Source: Bolinopsis microptera (taxonomy: Eukaryota > Ctenophora > Tentaculata > Lobata > Bolinopsidae). From it: a DNA stretch of 64,000 nt. Shown here one piece after another: positions 15,101-24,255 of the stretch (position 1 is the stretch's first letter; every line of letters starts with the position of its first letter). The position numbers and the translations under genes are program-made. The notes beneath the pieces are model-generated. The model was not told the origin of the DNA, searched no databases, and saw nothing but the letters and a program-made list of their open reading frames with translations. The stretch lies in NCBI RefSeq assembly GCF_026151205.1, contig NC_087081.1, positions 8,179,246 through 8,243,245 of the forward strand. The letters run 5' to 3'.

Positions 15101-15296
15101 GGTCATGGGATGATCTTGGAGAATCTGGATATGATGAAGAATGTGAAGCATTCGAAGAGGGAGGATTTGAATTGCAATTCAGTGATGAGGAAGAAGGTGT
15201 TGTTGAAGTTGGTAAGCTAGAAACTGAATAAAAATCGCTCAAGTCCGTGCTGGACGGACTCAAGTCCGTGCTGGACGGATTACTTGCTCTTGACAT
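1..15296 (-). CDS. Ankyrin-repeat TRP-type cation channel (14 exons, 3' end outside window)
   Basis: Probable non-selective cation channel of the plasma or ciliary membrane. Exons I can join, in transcript order: 15296-14361, 14105-14033, 13000-12885, 12627-12540, 12237-12139, 11843-11742, 10923-10781, 10627-10533, 10396-10329, 8411-7720, 7559-7441, 2443-2327, 2104-1970, 109-1 (continues). All junctions are GT..AG and every phase agrees, giving 964 codons so far. Order: Ser/Pro-rich N-terminus (about residues 1-240), a basic linker, about five ankyrin repeats (385-545), S1-S4, S5, pore loop, S6 with NLLIALMADSY, then a charged C-terminus. TRPA proteins normally have more ankyrin repeats and a different S6 end; the S6 looks closer to TRPN/TRPC, so the subfamily is left open. 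Start: ATG at 15296, the first ATG in the open frame. Weak points are the donors GTACTC (14360) and GTCAGT (10532). Confidence 0.82.
110..1969 (-). other. TRP-type channel intron 13
   Basis: 1.86 kb with a GTATGT donor at 1969. It contains the GC-rich repeat described separately and otherwise AT-rich sequence. A short open frame at 1724-2023 on the plus strand runs across the exon and is a shadow of it. Confidence 0.65.
1021..1215. repeat. GC-rich repeat with nested palindromic blocks
   Basis: An abrupt GC island in AT-rich sequence. It opens with a G run of about 13, then the self-similar words GCGAGCGAAGCGAG (twice), GGGGGCGCAGCCCCC, GGGGCGGAGCCCC and GGGGGGCGCAGCCCCCC. The last three are near-perfect palindromes that could form stacked hairpins. 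It is not coding. It looks like a dispersed repeat family; a related C-rich tract is at 62870-63062. Confidence 0.6.
1970..2443 (-). CDS. TRP-type channel exons 12-13: pore loop and S6
   Basis: Exon 12 (2443-2327, 117 bp) encodes the pore region, RTFYETIFVVLRMVLIDYEY followed by an acidic turret. Exon 13 (2104-1970, 135 bp) encodes S6 (FLSVIWIYLSCVVLNLLIAL) and the start of the post-S6 helix (RIFEKAELFARIDRAR). The phases (2/1, then 2/1) join perfectly to exon 11 across a 5-kb intron and to exon 14 across 1.86 kb. The exon 13 acceptor is built from a 12-bp tandem repeat. The pore has no GYG filter; the acidic IDYEY motif at the end of the pore helix could line the pore (inference). Confidence 0.85.
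2098..2192. repeat. 12-bp tandem repeat forming a splice acceptor tract
   Basis: About eight copies of a 12-bp unit (plus strand GTGGTGAAATAT). Read on the minus strand it is pyrimidine-rich and forms the whole polypyrimidine tract and CAG acceptor of the S6 exon at 2104. Confidence 0.75.
2444..7440 (-). other. TRP-type channel intron 11 (5 kb) with several tandem repeats
   Basis: No exon could be placed in this stretch, and phase is conserved across it. It holds an ATGCATAAT-type microsatellite (2845-2990, smaller copy about 4136-4190), GGTTACTAGCTGG-type repeats (4320-4400), five copies of an 18-20-bp unit containing GCGTGCAAATATTCT (about 4580-4672), a 37-bp near-perfect palindrome (about 4769-4806), and five copies of a 20-bp unit with AGAGGATAGTTGCTAT (about 5779-5882). 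Confidence 0.6.
7441..7559 (-). CDS. TRP-type channel exon 11: S4-S5 linker and S5
   Basis: 119 bp, phase 0 in and phase 2 out (39 codons plus two bases). It starts VGPFVVYMKYVMGDL, which matches the S4-S5 linker seen across TRP channels, and continues into the hydrophobic S5 (TMFATLFVPAVCVFY). Donor is GTAAGT at 7440-7435; acceptor is CAG at 7562-7560. An alternative reading that retains 7621-7680 as an exon is possible (it has a GTAAGC donor) but breaks phase with exon 10, so the direct 7720-to-7559 join is preferred. Confidence 0.82.
7720..8411 (-). CDS. TRP-type channel exon 10: pre-S1 region and S1-S4
   Basis: A 692-bp exon with acceptor CAG at 8414-8412 and donor GTAACT at 7719. It encodes a pre-S1 helix (TKAKWQLYAKKH), a hydrophobic S1 (FIFLGVFLSVWSFVYV), S2 (VVYALSIIIAMSAYVW), a charged linker of about 65 residues (KGKDLENFLKKRYGDRQL), S3 (VLIDFLVDNLLLFFIIGKVI) and S4 (LFGAIVMILMWLSCFLKL). 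S4 lacks the regular arginine ladder of voltage-gated channels, as is usual in TRP proteins. The acceptor abuts a 21-bp minisatellite that starts 7 bp further upstream in the intron. Confidence 0.85.
8421..8942. repeat. 21-bp minisatellite, about 24 copies
   Basis: Near-perfect tandem array of GGGGATACGGTTTAGTTGTTA with a handful of substitutions and one 9-bp duplication near the end. Because 21 is divisible by three, it gives a long false open frame. It is inside the TRP-type channel intron 9, next to the exon 10 acceptor. Read on the minus strand every unit holds CTAAC, a match to the core branch-site consensus, followed by a short C-rich tract. Confidence 0.92.
8946..10328 (-). other. Remaining part of TRP-type channel intron 9
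   Basis: AT-rich sequence with no convincing exon or repeat on either strand. Plus-strand frames at 10273-10479 are shadows of exon 9. Confidence 0.5.
10329..14105 (-). CDS. TRP-type channel exons 2-9: ankyrin-repeat block
   Basis: Eight short exons (14105-14033, 13000-12885, 12627-12540, 12237-12139, 11843-11742, 10923-10781, 10627-10533, 10396-10329) join without frame loss. Recognisable ankyrin cores are GQTVLHITTQYCDKKEVEKL, DGYTPLFYAAIAQKPNTADT, RSAMHIAAQFGAMKVMELLV and GADINVLDNMNHTPI. Junctions fall in the same place in successive repeats (split Ala or Thr codon at the HIAA-type turn), as expected for a block built by exon duplication. The 68-bp exon 9 has strong splice signals and links the repeats to the pre-S1 region (VTEDVYQGERYYQLDRL). 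Introns here run from about 0.2 to 1 kb and hold nothing else recognisable. Confidence 0.82.
13040..13190. repeat. 32-bp tandem repeat, about five copies
   Basis: Units of CACCTTATATGGTAGTGTTA followed by CCATGTCAACAT lie in the intron about 40 bp upstream of the exon 3 acceptor (13001-13003, minus strand). One unit has AACA for ACCA. A simpler 11-bp repeat, GAGTTACCAAA and variants, lies at about 12795-12880 just past the donor of the same exon. Confidence 0.8.
14361..15296 (-). CDS. TRP-type channel exon 1: disordered N-terminal region
   Basis: Codes 312 residues from ATG 15296. The first half is very rich in Ser, Thr and Pro and is probably disordered. It is followed by basic stretches (NRRKSK, RLRKKSK) and a Pro-rich piece (PPVPPSPSRTPPLPP). 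The last 90 residues become charged and aromatic (FFRIILLNEDRLFN, WETWKWNCWRLFYYVYDFF) and probably pack against the ankyrin block. The frame stays open upstream to 15374 but has no earlier ATG there. A 19-bp direct repeat at about 15239-15278 encodes two copies of STDLS. The exon leaves in phase 0 into 14105. Confidence 0.78.
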
Positions 15297-15452
15297 TGCC
15301 TTTAGAAAAGACGGACTAAAACTAAAAACGGAAAATATAATGCAACTATCAATACTAGACGAAGTCGGATACACGTTATTGGTACGTGTGTTGCATCAGA
15401 TATAAATTGTGCAACCCCTGTAATGAATTGCTGAATTGATAGGACAGCACGC

Positions 15453-15919
15453 TTAACCTAATTTAAGCGGTTTTATTGTGAATATACTATACACTTCAAA
15501 CGGCAATAATAGATTACACTCCAAATATACTAGACAACTATATATATATATACTATAATATATATGTCTGCACATTTCATTGCTTGCAACAATATTACAA
15601 TAGCTCTGGAAACGCCTTGGAGAATTGGTAAAACTCATTTCAATAACTGGACGGATGTTTTCAATCCGTTTCCCAGTTTGATAGATGTAGTTGCCATTTT
15701 CTACATGGCATAGAATTTCATCGGAGAGGCCAAACAGAGTTTGTTTTGCGAATGTAAACCATAAATTAGGGTCATATCCGACAAGTTACTCACAAATACA
15801 ACAGATTTGCTTCGCGTTTTAGACTGGCTCCGAGTAGAAATAGATTCTTGAGACTTAGATATTTCTTTGAAATGTCTGTTGTTTTCTCTGAGTCGCCTTA
15901 ACAATGCTGAATGGTGCAT
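15453..15919 (-). CDS. Possible Tctex1/dynein light chain-like gene, two exons (tentative)
   Basis: ATG at 15919 opens a basic segment (HHSALLRRLRENNRHFKEI, then SQSKTRSKSVVFV) that reaches a donor GTAACT near 15790. The next usable acceptor (TGTAG, about 15698) continues in phase with NGNYIYQTGKRIENIRPVIE and then FTNSPRRFQSYCNIVASNEM, ending at a stop at 15453. The pattern of an aromatic N-x-Y motif, a short loop and an amphipathic helix resembles the start of Tctex1 domains, but the conserved end of that domain is missing and the tail is AT-rich. It could be a truncated gene, or further exons may be missed. Function not claimed. Confidence 0.35.
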
Positions 15920-16049
15920 TTCGGGATCGCTCGATGATGATCACCAACTGAACTTCTACTTTAACAACTTTTAAGCGCACCAAACACGACCTCAAATTAA
16001 ACGGCCAAACAAGGTTTTGCTTTGTTTTCAAGTGTGACCGACACCACAA

Positions 16050-16781
16050 AGCAACACTTAAATTACGAATTATACGGTTATAATACAGCGGAACAAATGC
16101 ACTGCAAATTTACTCAGATTTATTCTGCTACCACTGAATGGCTTATAATTAATCAAATTGAAACTTTTTAATAAATTTTGTTCGGTTTAAGTGAGGAACT
16201 GTGTGAATATTTGTGCTCTTCCCTGTAGCCAATCAAGCGCGGCCGCTTCGTTAATTTTTCCTCTTATTGTCATGTTTATCCGGGAAATTCATTCAGAGGA
16301 ATAAAATATCGCATAAATAAGGCAACACATTTTTATATTTTAATACTTTAGGAGTGCTATTAATTTTGGAGGAAACCTTAAGAGTGCATATTGTTAATAA
16401 TTGTTATCGCCCATTGGAGCATACGGCATACCATAGGAGTAGGACATAAGCCTATACAGTTACATGCGGACGTAGATGTTTCAGTAAATAATTGTAAATT
16501 ATTAAATTGTAAATCATAGCACCAAAATAGATTTCCCTGCTTCAGCGACTGGTAGAGTGTCAGACGTCAGTTGAGGAGGAAGAGGTGCATTCTTTGCCAC
16601 GTAAATTACATTGTAATTAATTTAGGTAGGAAGATTGTCTGGTATGCTAAATCGCGAGTTAATAATGATTGTGGGCAACGGTAATGAAAATGAAGTTGTA
16701 CGTGTCTTTTGTGTGTGATAATAATAACAACGATGCGATCATTCATTTTGTACTCAAATTTACGGGAATTATTCGAATTAT
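16050..16781. other. Intergenic stretch, nothing recognised
   Basis: AT-rich sequence with no frame of coding character. It contains one NotI-type GCGGCCGC site near 16240 and a CCAATCA word near 16228, which could belong to an upstream regulatory region of the minus-strand gene at 15919. Confidence 0.4.
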
Positions 16782-17582
16782 CTAAAAAAAAGGAAATTTC
16801 TGATCTACCATTTCATCTTGACTATTAATTTCACCTACCCCTTTTGTCAACCCTTTAAGACCACATCTCCCTTTAAAAGGATGAAAACGGAAGAGTCCCC
16901 GATAACGTCTTTTCCTCGAACTTGTGTCTGATTCCTCCTCAGACGGACCCTGTTTTAATGACCCATCCCGGAAGCACCGCAACAGTGGGGTCTCAAGTAC
17001 CGGGAACTGATAAGGTGGGGGCTGTTCTCGGACCCTCCTCTCTACTCCTCTTCTCTCCACGTTCATCAACAAGGGTGTTGAGTCCTGCCTGTGCAAGAAG
17101 TTCATTCTCCTTTGGGATTCTTTTCGTTTTATAATCATTTCCTCCAACTCAACATCATGTTCAAGTGGTTTTCTTTTCACCTCCTTGAACGGGAAATTCT
17201 CCTCCTCCAGAGGTGTCTCAGACCCGCGCATGAGGTTCCTCTGAGATCCTTGCTGTGTAGATACAATTGAAGCAGTTCTAGATCGCATGCCAGGAAGAAG
17301 TCCAGTGAACAGTCCGGAAGAAGTAGATCTTCTTCTCACAACCCTCATCCGGGATCTGTCAGAGGGTACTTCAGCTGGAATTTCACCGGGGGTAGGTGCA
17401 GAGTTAGTTCTGTTATAGTCTTCTGGTCGAGGATTATTTGAGGAAACAGAAGCTCTGGAGCCACCACCCATGATAGAGTCCCTTCTGGATTGTGCGAGGG
17501 AGCTTCTCCTGCGACGGGCTGCTTCTTCATCTATCGCTGGAAGAGAGCTTTGAGCCGAGGAGATTCTCCTGTTTGCCATCAT
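16782..17582 (-). CDS. Basic Ser/Arg-rich protein, unknown function
   Basis: Open from ATG 17582 (second ATG at 17579) for 266 codons, with an in-frame stop just upstream, so this is a genuine start. Composition is basic and low in hydrophobics, with repeated RRxS-type sites (RRRRSSLAQSRRDSI, RRRSTSS, RSRTAS), an acidic patch with heptad character (EHDVELEEMIIKRKESQRR) and a Cys-containing basic tail (RKRRYRGLFRFHPFKGRCGL). This looks like a disordered, phosphorylatable protein. A possible donor, GTAGGT, follows the GLTKG codons near 16840, so the last 16 codons may be intron. No family recognised. Confidence 0.6.
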   Translation of the reverse strand: MMANRRISSAQSSLPAIDEEAARRRRSSLAQSRRDSIMGGGSRASVSSNNPRPEDYNRTNSAPTPGEIPAEVPSDRSRMRVVRRRSTSSGLFTGLLPGMRSRTASIVSTQQGSQRNLMRGSETPLEEENFPFKEVKRKPLEHDVELEEMIIKRKESQRRMNFLHRQDSTPLLMNVERRGVERRVREQPPPYQFPVLETPLLRCFRDGSLKQGPSEEESDTSSRKRRYRGLFRFHPFKGRCGLKGLTKGVGEINSQDEMVDQKFPFF

Positions 17583-18811
17583 TTTAAGTCCGGTTTATCG
17601 CGTGACTCTGTTATCAACTATGTTATTCTTATCAGTTGATCAGTGTTCAGAGGACACATATTATCCTCTCCTATCCATGTGGTAACCCTGAGACGCTTTT
17701 AGAATCGATTGATTGACAACCAGCAGTATTATAAATGGCATTATGAGTAATGTATTACAGCAACATAAGAAATAATGAAAATCTTTCAATTAATAAAGTT
17801 ACAAGCAAGCCAGATGGCTATTTATTTCAAAATAACTGAAGATTATCAAACAGCAGAAGTATGACACCGAAATGCACAACCAATTATCCAGACCATCCTG
17901 TTATAAATGGAGTAAATGATAATTAGATAGCCAGAAAATCTTCCTTGTGCCTTGTTAAAGTACGAATGCAAACTATTTTTTAATTGATGTCAATTATCAT
18001 TTTTCCGTAAAGCATGTAATTACGGGCAGTTAATTTTGCCTTCATAACGGAACAAGGAATAAATTAGATTACTTATTCGGACACCTATGTTCACTCATCA
18101 GACTTATATGAGCCATATTTGAACCATTTCATGTGGTTAGAGCCGTATTTGTATCGATTGATGTGGTTTGAGATGAAAGAAAACCACAGACGCTTCCTTT
18201 TGTTTGGTAATTTTGATATCTCTAAGTGGAAAGGGTCTAATTTGAAATATGACGATTGCACTATGCAATATCTGACCACTTGATAATTTTAGGGACCAGA
18301 TAACGACAAACTGTATGTGTGTTTATATTACTTTTTCTACAAAAAGATATCAATCAGCAACAAAAATCAGTTCTAGAATAAGAAAGGAATAATGTGGATT
18401 GTCATATATTCCGATTAAACTAGTTATACATATGCAAATGAAAAGTACACTTGGGACAACAAACTGAAAATGCGATATGTTGTTAACAAATGCAAGCCAT
18501 TAAATTATGTGGTGATGTGATAATAATAGATCGAACAATAAAAGAATGAAAGCTCATTTCAGAGGAAATTCCAATTGGCATAGTTTATTATATTCATTAA
18601 GCCACCATTATTTGGTTTAATTAGGTATGTAAAAGCTTTTTTAGAAACTTTTAGTTACCAAGCAATTTTAAAACGTTTATGTCGACGGCTAAATTTTGGT
18701 ATGGCAGAAATTCTCCCAAAAGCTTAATTATGTATGGTTTACAAATATCACAAGGTGTAGCGTATTACATGTGTTTAAAAAAGAGAAGAAGAAAAAAGAA
18801 AATATGTTTAC
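17583..18811. other. Intergenic or intronic stretch
   Basis: AT-rich. The zinc-finger gene must continue here after its 18812 donor (phase 0), but I could not place the next exon. A short candidate after CAG near 17690 encodes only about eight residues and is not reported as a gene. Confidence 0.4.
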
Positions 18812-20375
18812 CCCGAAAAAATCCAGCAATCCAACGGCTATTTCAGACATTTTTTCTCTGGTTCCATCCATCTCATCATCATCTTTTAAAAGCAACACCC
18901 CCTTCTCTGAATCTGGGGGTTGTCCATTGGGAGGGTTTTTATCTTCAAAATCTTCGCTGGGGGGTTTTTCATCTTGAGCCTGTGGTTCTACTTCAACTTG
19001 TGGTAATTCTTCCAAAGATGTCTTAAACAGTATAAGTGGCTCTGACACTCTTACAGTAAACTTTTTATTAACAAAACTTTCAGTTCGACAATACGGATCA
19101 AAAACAATATCACCACGCGAGTCATAGCTATCCAAGAGAGCTGAACAATCAGTCCCATACCCCGGAATGTTCTCCGAGCAGCACAGCACACAACCCAGCT
19201 TCCCCCTGGTACACTTTGCATGTACTGGACTGTCACACATGTCACACACTTTAGTGTTTCTGGGGGTTAGTAACCATTCCATACAGCTGCCACACCTTGT
19301 TTTAGAGCTTGAGGGAGGGTCCATGTCGAGCTGCTGTGATTTCCAGCAGTCTTTAAGAAGGAACTTCAACTAACATGCAACAACATAATGAGCATAGAAC
19401 ACAATATAGACTATTATAAGAACTTAAGAACTACTTAACATCGTCAAACTAACTGTAAGAAACTAACATCACTTTCACTAAACCTCACCAGTCACCACAA
19501 CTAGCCGTTTCCCAGTTGAGAACAATTTAAAGAAATGTTGAAATAGGTGCGATCAAATTTGCTTACTTATAAAAAATCTAATCACTGTTGCATGTATGTT
19601 GCAGTGACTGCATTCAGTAAGTGAAATGATCACTTCGATCTTGTGAAAATATTGCTGAACACTGACTAGACTTTAGAGGAGAATATTTAACGATCTGTCG
19701 AATAAGCATATTATACGTGTCTACCCAATAACGGGTTACAGTCAATAAAACGTCAGATCATTCGTGCACTTGAAGTCATCAAAGATGAACAAAATTCGAT
19801 AAAGGAATGCAACCAATCGCAAAAGTGAAGACTTTCATAAATAGAATCTATAAACCACGTGTAGCCCATACTGGCTAAAAATATGTAGCATCGGGTTAAG
19901 TGGACAAGCCACTTAAGTGGTCAAACCTCTTGTTTCTATAATTAATAGACAAAAGAGACATATCAATGAAAGCCAACTTGGCATTAGTATTAAGAATGAG
20001 ATTTGTGTTATCTACAGAGCATTCATGGCATTGCACACTTGCGTTTGAAAAAAAAAAACTTATCCAGAAGCATGCGATTGAGTTCATTATCGGCGATCCA
20101 CGATATTGACGCTTCTCTTTTGCTAGTGAATTAGAGGGACAATAAACCAATCCACTCAATCCTATTTTGGGTTCAATTAGGATTAAGAGTTATGGAATGT
20201 TATCAGTCCTTACCCTAAAACAGGTGAGTTTTTGATAAATTCTCCTCCAACGAGAGCCTTTCCCCGTCGTGTTCCCATGGCTCTTTATTGAGATTTCCTT
20301 CGCAGCAGTTTCAGCATCTACCAGATTATCGGCTGCATTCTTTTCTCTGCTCTTAGTCTTAGAATCACTCATCAT
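18812..20375 (-). CDS. C4HC3 zinc-finger protein (two exons, 3' end not found)
   Basis: Exon 1 (20375-20214) opens with ATGATG and encodes 54 residues, ending RWRRIYQKLTCFR, with donor GTAAGG. Exon 2 (19333 or 19330 to 18812) joins in phase 0. It carries a cysteine cluster, C-x2-C-x12-C-x2-C-x4-H-x2-C-x5-C-x2-CC (start CGSC, middle CDMCDSPVHAKC, end CVLCC), spaced like a cross-brace zinc module of the PHD/FYVE/RING type. An acidic, Pro-rich stretch follows (VEVEPQAQDEKPPSEDFEDK). Donor GTAAAC at 18811 follows LLDFFG. If exon 1 is not used, an ATG at 19324 (MDPPSSS) could start the protein. It may read a protein or lipid ligand; no specific family is claimed. Confidence 0.62.
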
Positions 20376-20379
20376 AACG

Positions 20380-20393
20380 GTAACCACGGTAAC
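20380..20393. promoter_or_regulatory. X-box-like site at the zinc-finger gene start
   Basis: GTAACCACGGTAAC lies 5 bp upstream of ATG 20375 and differs from the RFX/DAF-19 consensus GTHNYYATRRNAAC at one position (AC for the central AT). Regulatory role is inferred. Confidence 0.3.
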
Positions 20394-21618
20394 GGCTTTT
20401 CCTTCTCAAACAATGAACCAAGCAACAAGAAATGTTATAAAAATACTATTCAACAGAGATTGCAAACAAGAGCGCAAGGCTCATCTATCAATGACCAATG
20501 CTGTAAACAAGGCAAGGGTAATTGTGCCTAATTGATCGATGAAGGCACGGTATATTGATTGACAAATAGTATGGTCGTATGAAATATGCAGATACACTTA
20601 ATTTGATTGAAGGAGCCGGAAGGCAGCTGATTGATTGACTTTTTAACTAACTCCCTGTCTCGGCGCTCTCTTCGTTTATTCTAACGGCTCGATTGTGATT
20701 ATAAGAGATAAAGGTTAAAGTTTGACATGCTAGTCCTTTGAACCTTCTCATTTTTGTGGGTTTGATTGGTTGAGTTTGTGTCAGGTACAGAATAGTTTAT
20801 GTTATAGTAATGATAGTTTATGTTCATTGCTTTGAAATTACCGATGTAAGATGTTGCCCCTATCTAAAAACATTTTTAATTTGTCACTGGTCATTAGGTT
20901 TATGGTATGTATTATTATAATGCATTCCATAAACTAATGATCAGTGACAAATAAGAAATGTCGATTTGATAACATAAAAAATAAATACAGAGAAAATTAT
21001 ATTTTTGAGCCTTCAGATTATATACTCATAAATGTGCATTCTAAAGGTTTTTTGGTCTGGATTAATTGTCCAGGGTTGATAAAGATACTCGTAAATTTCC
21101 TTTAAATTTGTGATCAAAGAAAATTGATCGAACAATATGTGTCAGTAAACATGTAATAAAGTAATAAAGATATGGTAGCATTGTCTAAAAAAAGTGGACA
21201 TTTTTAACAGCTTGAAAATTGAATTTTTGAGACGTCCACATCAATTAGACAATGATAATCACCAACTGTTGACGTAATATCCGGATAGGAACATTTTTAT
21301 GAGACAGATGTTGAGAGTTCAAAATGTTTGATAATTCCGTATGAAACCAAGGGAAACTGCTCTTTTCAGGCAAAAGAAAAGACCCTGAAAGATCAGTTAC
21401 TTCCCTTGGTCGCATATACGGAACTATCAAAAAATGTGAACTGTAAACATCACTAACAGTAACTGTTAAGTGTCACCAGTCTGCCGTGATTTTAACATGT
21501 AACCATAGCCAGATCTAACCGGCTAGCTATTCAGCACATTTGCAGTGTCTTTTCATCACTTGGAATGGAATTATAACAGCAGCTAACTAGCTACCTAGCT
21601 GGCAGAACTTTCATCTTT
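20394..21618. other. Intergenic stretch with one inverted repeat
   Basis: No coding frame of substance. It contains the hairpin listed at 20877-20957. The segment 20620-20720 is slightly less AT-rich and sits upstream of the minus-strand zinc-finger gene, so it may be its promoter. Confidence 0.35.
20877..20957. repeat. Imperfect inverted repeat (hairpin, possible MITE)
   Basis: The arm ATTTGTCACTGGTCATTAG is mirrored by CTAATGATCAGTGACAAAT around a loop of about 20 bp; pairing extends outward and inward for about 30 bp with few mismatches. Termini and target duplication are not clear. Confidence 0.6.
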
Positions 21619-21624
21619 TTTATT
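21619..21624 (-). terminator. Polyadenylation signal AATAAA
   Basis: AATAAA on the minus strand about 40 bp past the stop codon at 21664 of the three-exon gene. Position and orientation fit its poly(A) signal. Confidence 0.5.
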
Positions 21625-21663
21625 TACGGGAAAAATGTGCGACAGATGCATAGTTGCAAGTCG

Positions 21664-24188
21664 TTACAACTCTACAAAACTTATGAAACATTTTTGGCGC
21701 TTTCCAGGGTCCGATGAAATGAACGTAATCTCTTCTTCCCTCCAAAATGTTGCCTTATATGCAGATGCACCCGTGATATAATGAAAACTAAACTGTTTCT
21801 TTAGTGTTTTATAAGCGTGTGTGGGTAAGACGAAGGGAGCTAAATTCTCCAAACCAGTCTAAAAGATAGTTTATGTTTAAACCTTGACCAAGATCTAATT
21901 ACTGAATATGTATAATTATGATATAGTTTAGATGTAGATGTTAGAAGCTGTATAGGAAAACATGATTGCACTTGTATGTCATTTTGGTACTTGACATTAT
22001 AATAATATGCAAATGAGTGATGGCTTCGGCGTAAGTGTGTACAAATTCCTTATTTCCAGCTGGCCGATGACAATAAATTATTAGAATGTCATACAGATCA
22101 GCTACTACAGGAGGTCCAGCCTTTGACCAACTAACCTCAAAAAGAAACTGTTAATATTTCAAAAGTTAGCGCAAATCCCAAAATCCGCATTTTAGCTCCC
22201 ACGTTAAGCAAAGGGTACAAAATGAAGCAGTCCAGCTATAAATCCTACTAGAGATATAGGATCCAGTTCATTAAGAGCAACACGAGCTAGTTCTCCGTCC
22301 TCCCCTAAGGAGGGGTGCTCACTCCCCCTCCTTATATGGGCATCACGTGGGTCCTCACTACAAGCTTCCTGTAATTAATGTCCGTTATTGACTGATCAGA
22401 AGCGAGCTAGATAAAGTCCGGGAGAAGCGGGTGGAGGTTAAGGAGCTGTCTACTGTAAGGTTTCCCCTCGTATCAAGCCATCAAATATTGGCTGATTTCC
22501 TTATAAGGTTAGAATCTTACAATCTTAGTAATAGATTGTGTTTGCCAAGTGTTAGCTGCAGGTACATTGGGATCGGGAGGAATTCTGATGATTCTGATGT
22601 TTTAAAAGTGGACTGAGGTTATCGATTTGGCCAGATGTAACCTAACAGCTGAGGAGCGGGAAAATGTGACAGTTAAAAGGCTAATGGGCTATTCTTCTTT
22701 AGATTGGGTTCCTTTGTGTGTCATATGAGAAGCGTTAAAAGAGCTGCACATGATAAGTCTTGATATAATTGCATATTTTTGATAGCTTAAAGCTTAACTT
22801 TTTAGATGTTTTCCCAAGTGAAATATAAAATGGGTTTATAATCTCTTACACAGTCTATAGGTAGCACATAACGCTTGAGTAATTGACATATTCCTGTTAG
22901 TTCGCACTCTAACAACCTTCAACTTAAACAACCGTCAGCATAATACATACTATGTCAATCTGACATATTATGCACAATCCTTTGATATATCTCGACACGG
23001 GAATAGCTCAAGGGAATGCCGACATTTTTCCAAAGGCTGACGCATGTTACAGCGATGAAAAACGTTTACCTGCAGCCCAAAGAGTTGGATTTACAGCTTT
23101 TCCAAAGGCTGACACATGTTACAGCGATGAAAAACGTTAACCTGAGTAAACCCAAAAGAGCAACCCAAAGAGTTGGATTTACAGGTTCACCCGGACCACA
23201 ACTACATTATATGGCTTACTACACACGCCTTGACTTACAGCTACTGGAGCAAGGAGACCTTCAGTGTGATACTGGTAGATGGTGGGAGTACATGAGGTAT
23301 CCTTCCCTTCGGAGTTCTCAGAGTCCTCAGAGTCGGTTACTTCAAGATAGGAGGGTTTCTCGCAGTAGGAACGACGACAGGACTCGGAGAAAACTTTTTG
23401 ATTTTCACGACAAAGGGGCATGGAACTTTCATTGAAAGTTGAAAAAATCAACGGTTATTGAGCAAAGGTTAGAGCAAGCGAAACAATGTATGTGCACTAG
23501 CTCACTAGGTACACGTACTACTCACACCAATAACACGGAAAAGTACACAATTTCAATAAAAGATCTGCTCAAATCCGGTGGAACCAGTTACATTATCTTT
23601 TATTGCAAGTAGTGATGCGTTATAATAGACCAATTACTTCGCACTATCAGATCCTGTTGATTGAATTGCGATCTTACGGGATAAAAATGCAATAAGCAAT
23701 TATGTCATTTCCCCAATTTTGATGGGCGCTATTGATTATTTTGAGTGTCAGATTTTACCATTATCGCCTTCGCTTCGTACGAATACACTCGAGACTTTCA
23801 AGGGTCAAGTCAAGAAATAATGTAAACATCAACCTCTCAGTTTCACGATGAGTGGAAAGAGGTGCAAGATTTACAAATTTGAAAAATGTAAAAATATGAA
23901 TTCGTTGCAAAAAAGATATCAGTCTATGATGATCATTTCAATATTCATTAGACAAGAATAACTTTAAATCTAAGCAGCACGAAAAAACAGCATCAAAAAT
24001 GTTAAATCTACATCCAAAATTTTAGACTAACTTCCAAGATTTTGAACTAACATAAAACATATCTAATATAAATAAAAAAACTGAACTTAAATCAAAAATT
24101 GTAAACTCACTTGAAAACTGAAATCGAACTGGCGCTTTGAGTCGGGAATGAGAACAATAGTTTCCGAAACACCATTCTTGTGATCCAT
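21664..24188 (-). CDS. Three-exon gene, unknown function
   Basis: Exon 1 24188-24111 (26 codons from ATG, donor GTGAGT), exon 2 23382-23191 (64 codons, donor GTGAAC) and exon 3 21858-21664 (64 codons plus stop, acceptor TTTTAG) are all phase 0 and join to about 154 residues. Exon 1 encodes NGVSETIVLIPDSKRQFDF. Exon 2 has a Cys/acidic part (CRRSYCEKPSYLEVTDSEDS). Exon 3 looks like a folded C-terminus (KKQFSFHYITGASAYKATFW, then REEEITFISSDPGKRQKCF). The exon 2 acceptor (CCGAG at 23383) is weak, and an earlier start at the ATG at 23421 is an alternative. No known domain recognised. An exact X-box match lies 54 bp upstream of the ATG and a poly(A) signal follows the stop. Confidence 0.55.
22394..22616 (+). 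other. Protein-like open stretch on the opposite strand (unassigned)
   Basis: A plus-strand frame without ATG reads ELDKVREKRVEVKELSTV, then FPLVSSHQILADFLIRLES and YIGIGRNSDDSDVLKVD before a stop. It has protein-like composition and contains a GTAAGG donor-like site and a CTGCAG acceptor-like site. It lies inside an intron of the minus-strand gene. It may be a small exon of an overlapping gene or a decayed insert. Confidence 0.25.
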
Positions 24189-24241
24189 CGGGGCCGTCAG
24201 AGACCCGTCACAGGTAGGGGCGTTTAGTTCAGGTGGGATAG

Positions 24242-24255
24242 GTTACCATGGTTAC
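24242..24255. promoter_or_regulatory. X-box (RFX-type) match upstream of the three-exon gene
   Basis: GTTACCATGGTTAC; its reverse complement, GTAACCATGGTAAC, fits GTHNYYATRRNAAC at every position. It lies 54 bp upstream of ATG 24188, within the distance typical of functional X-boxes in nematode ciliary genes. Function inferred. Confidence 0.45.

Noticed and set aside
14369-15231. Plus-strand frames opposite the TRP-type channel exon 1
   Set aside because: Shadows of the Ser/Pro-rich exon; no splice context and low-complexity acidic translation.
15299-15374. Upstream extension of the TRP-type channel first exon to 15374
   Set aside because: The frame is open but its first codon there is GTG, not ATG; the first ATG is at 15296.
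22998-23435. Plus-strand frame of 139 codons with two copies of FQRLTHVTAMKNV
   Set aside because: It comes from a local duplication of about 70 bp and overlaps exon 2 of the minus-strand gene; the minus strand has the better composition and splice phases.
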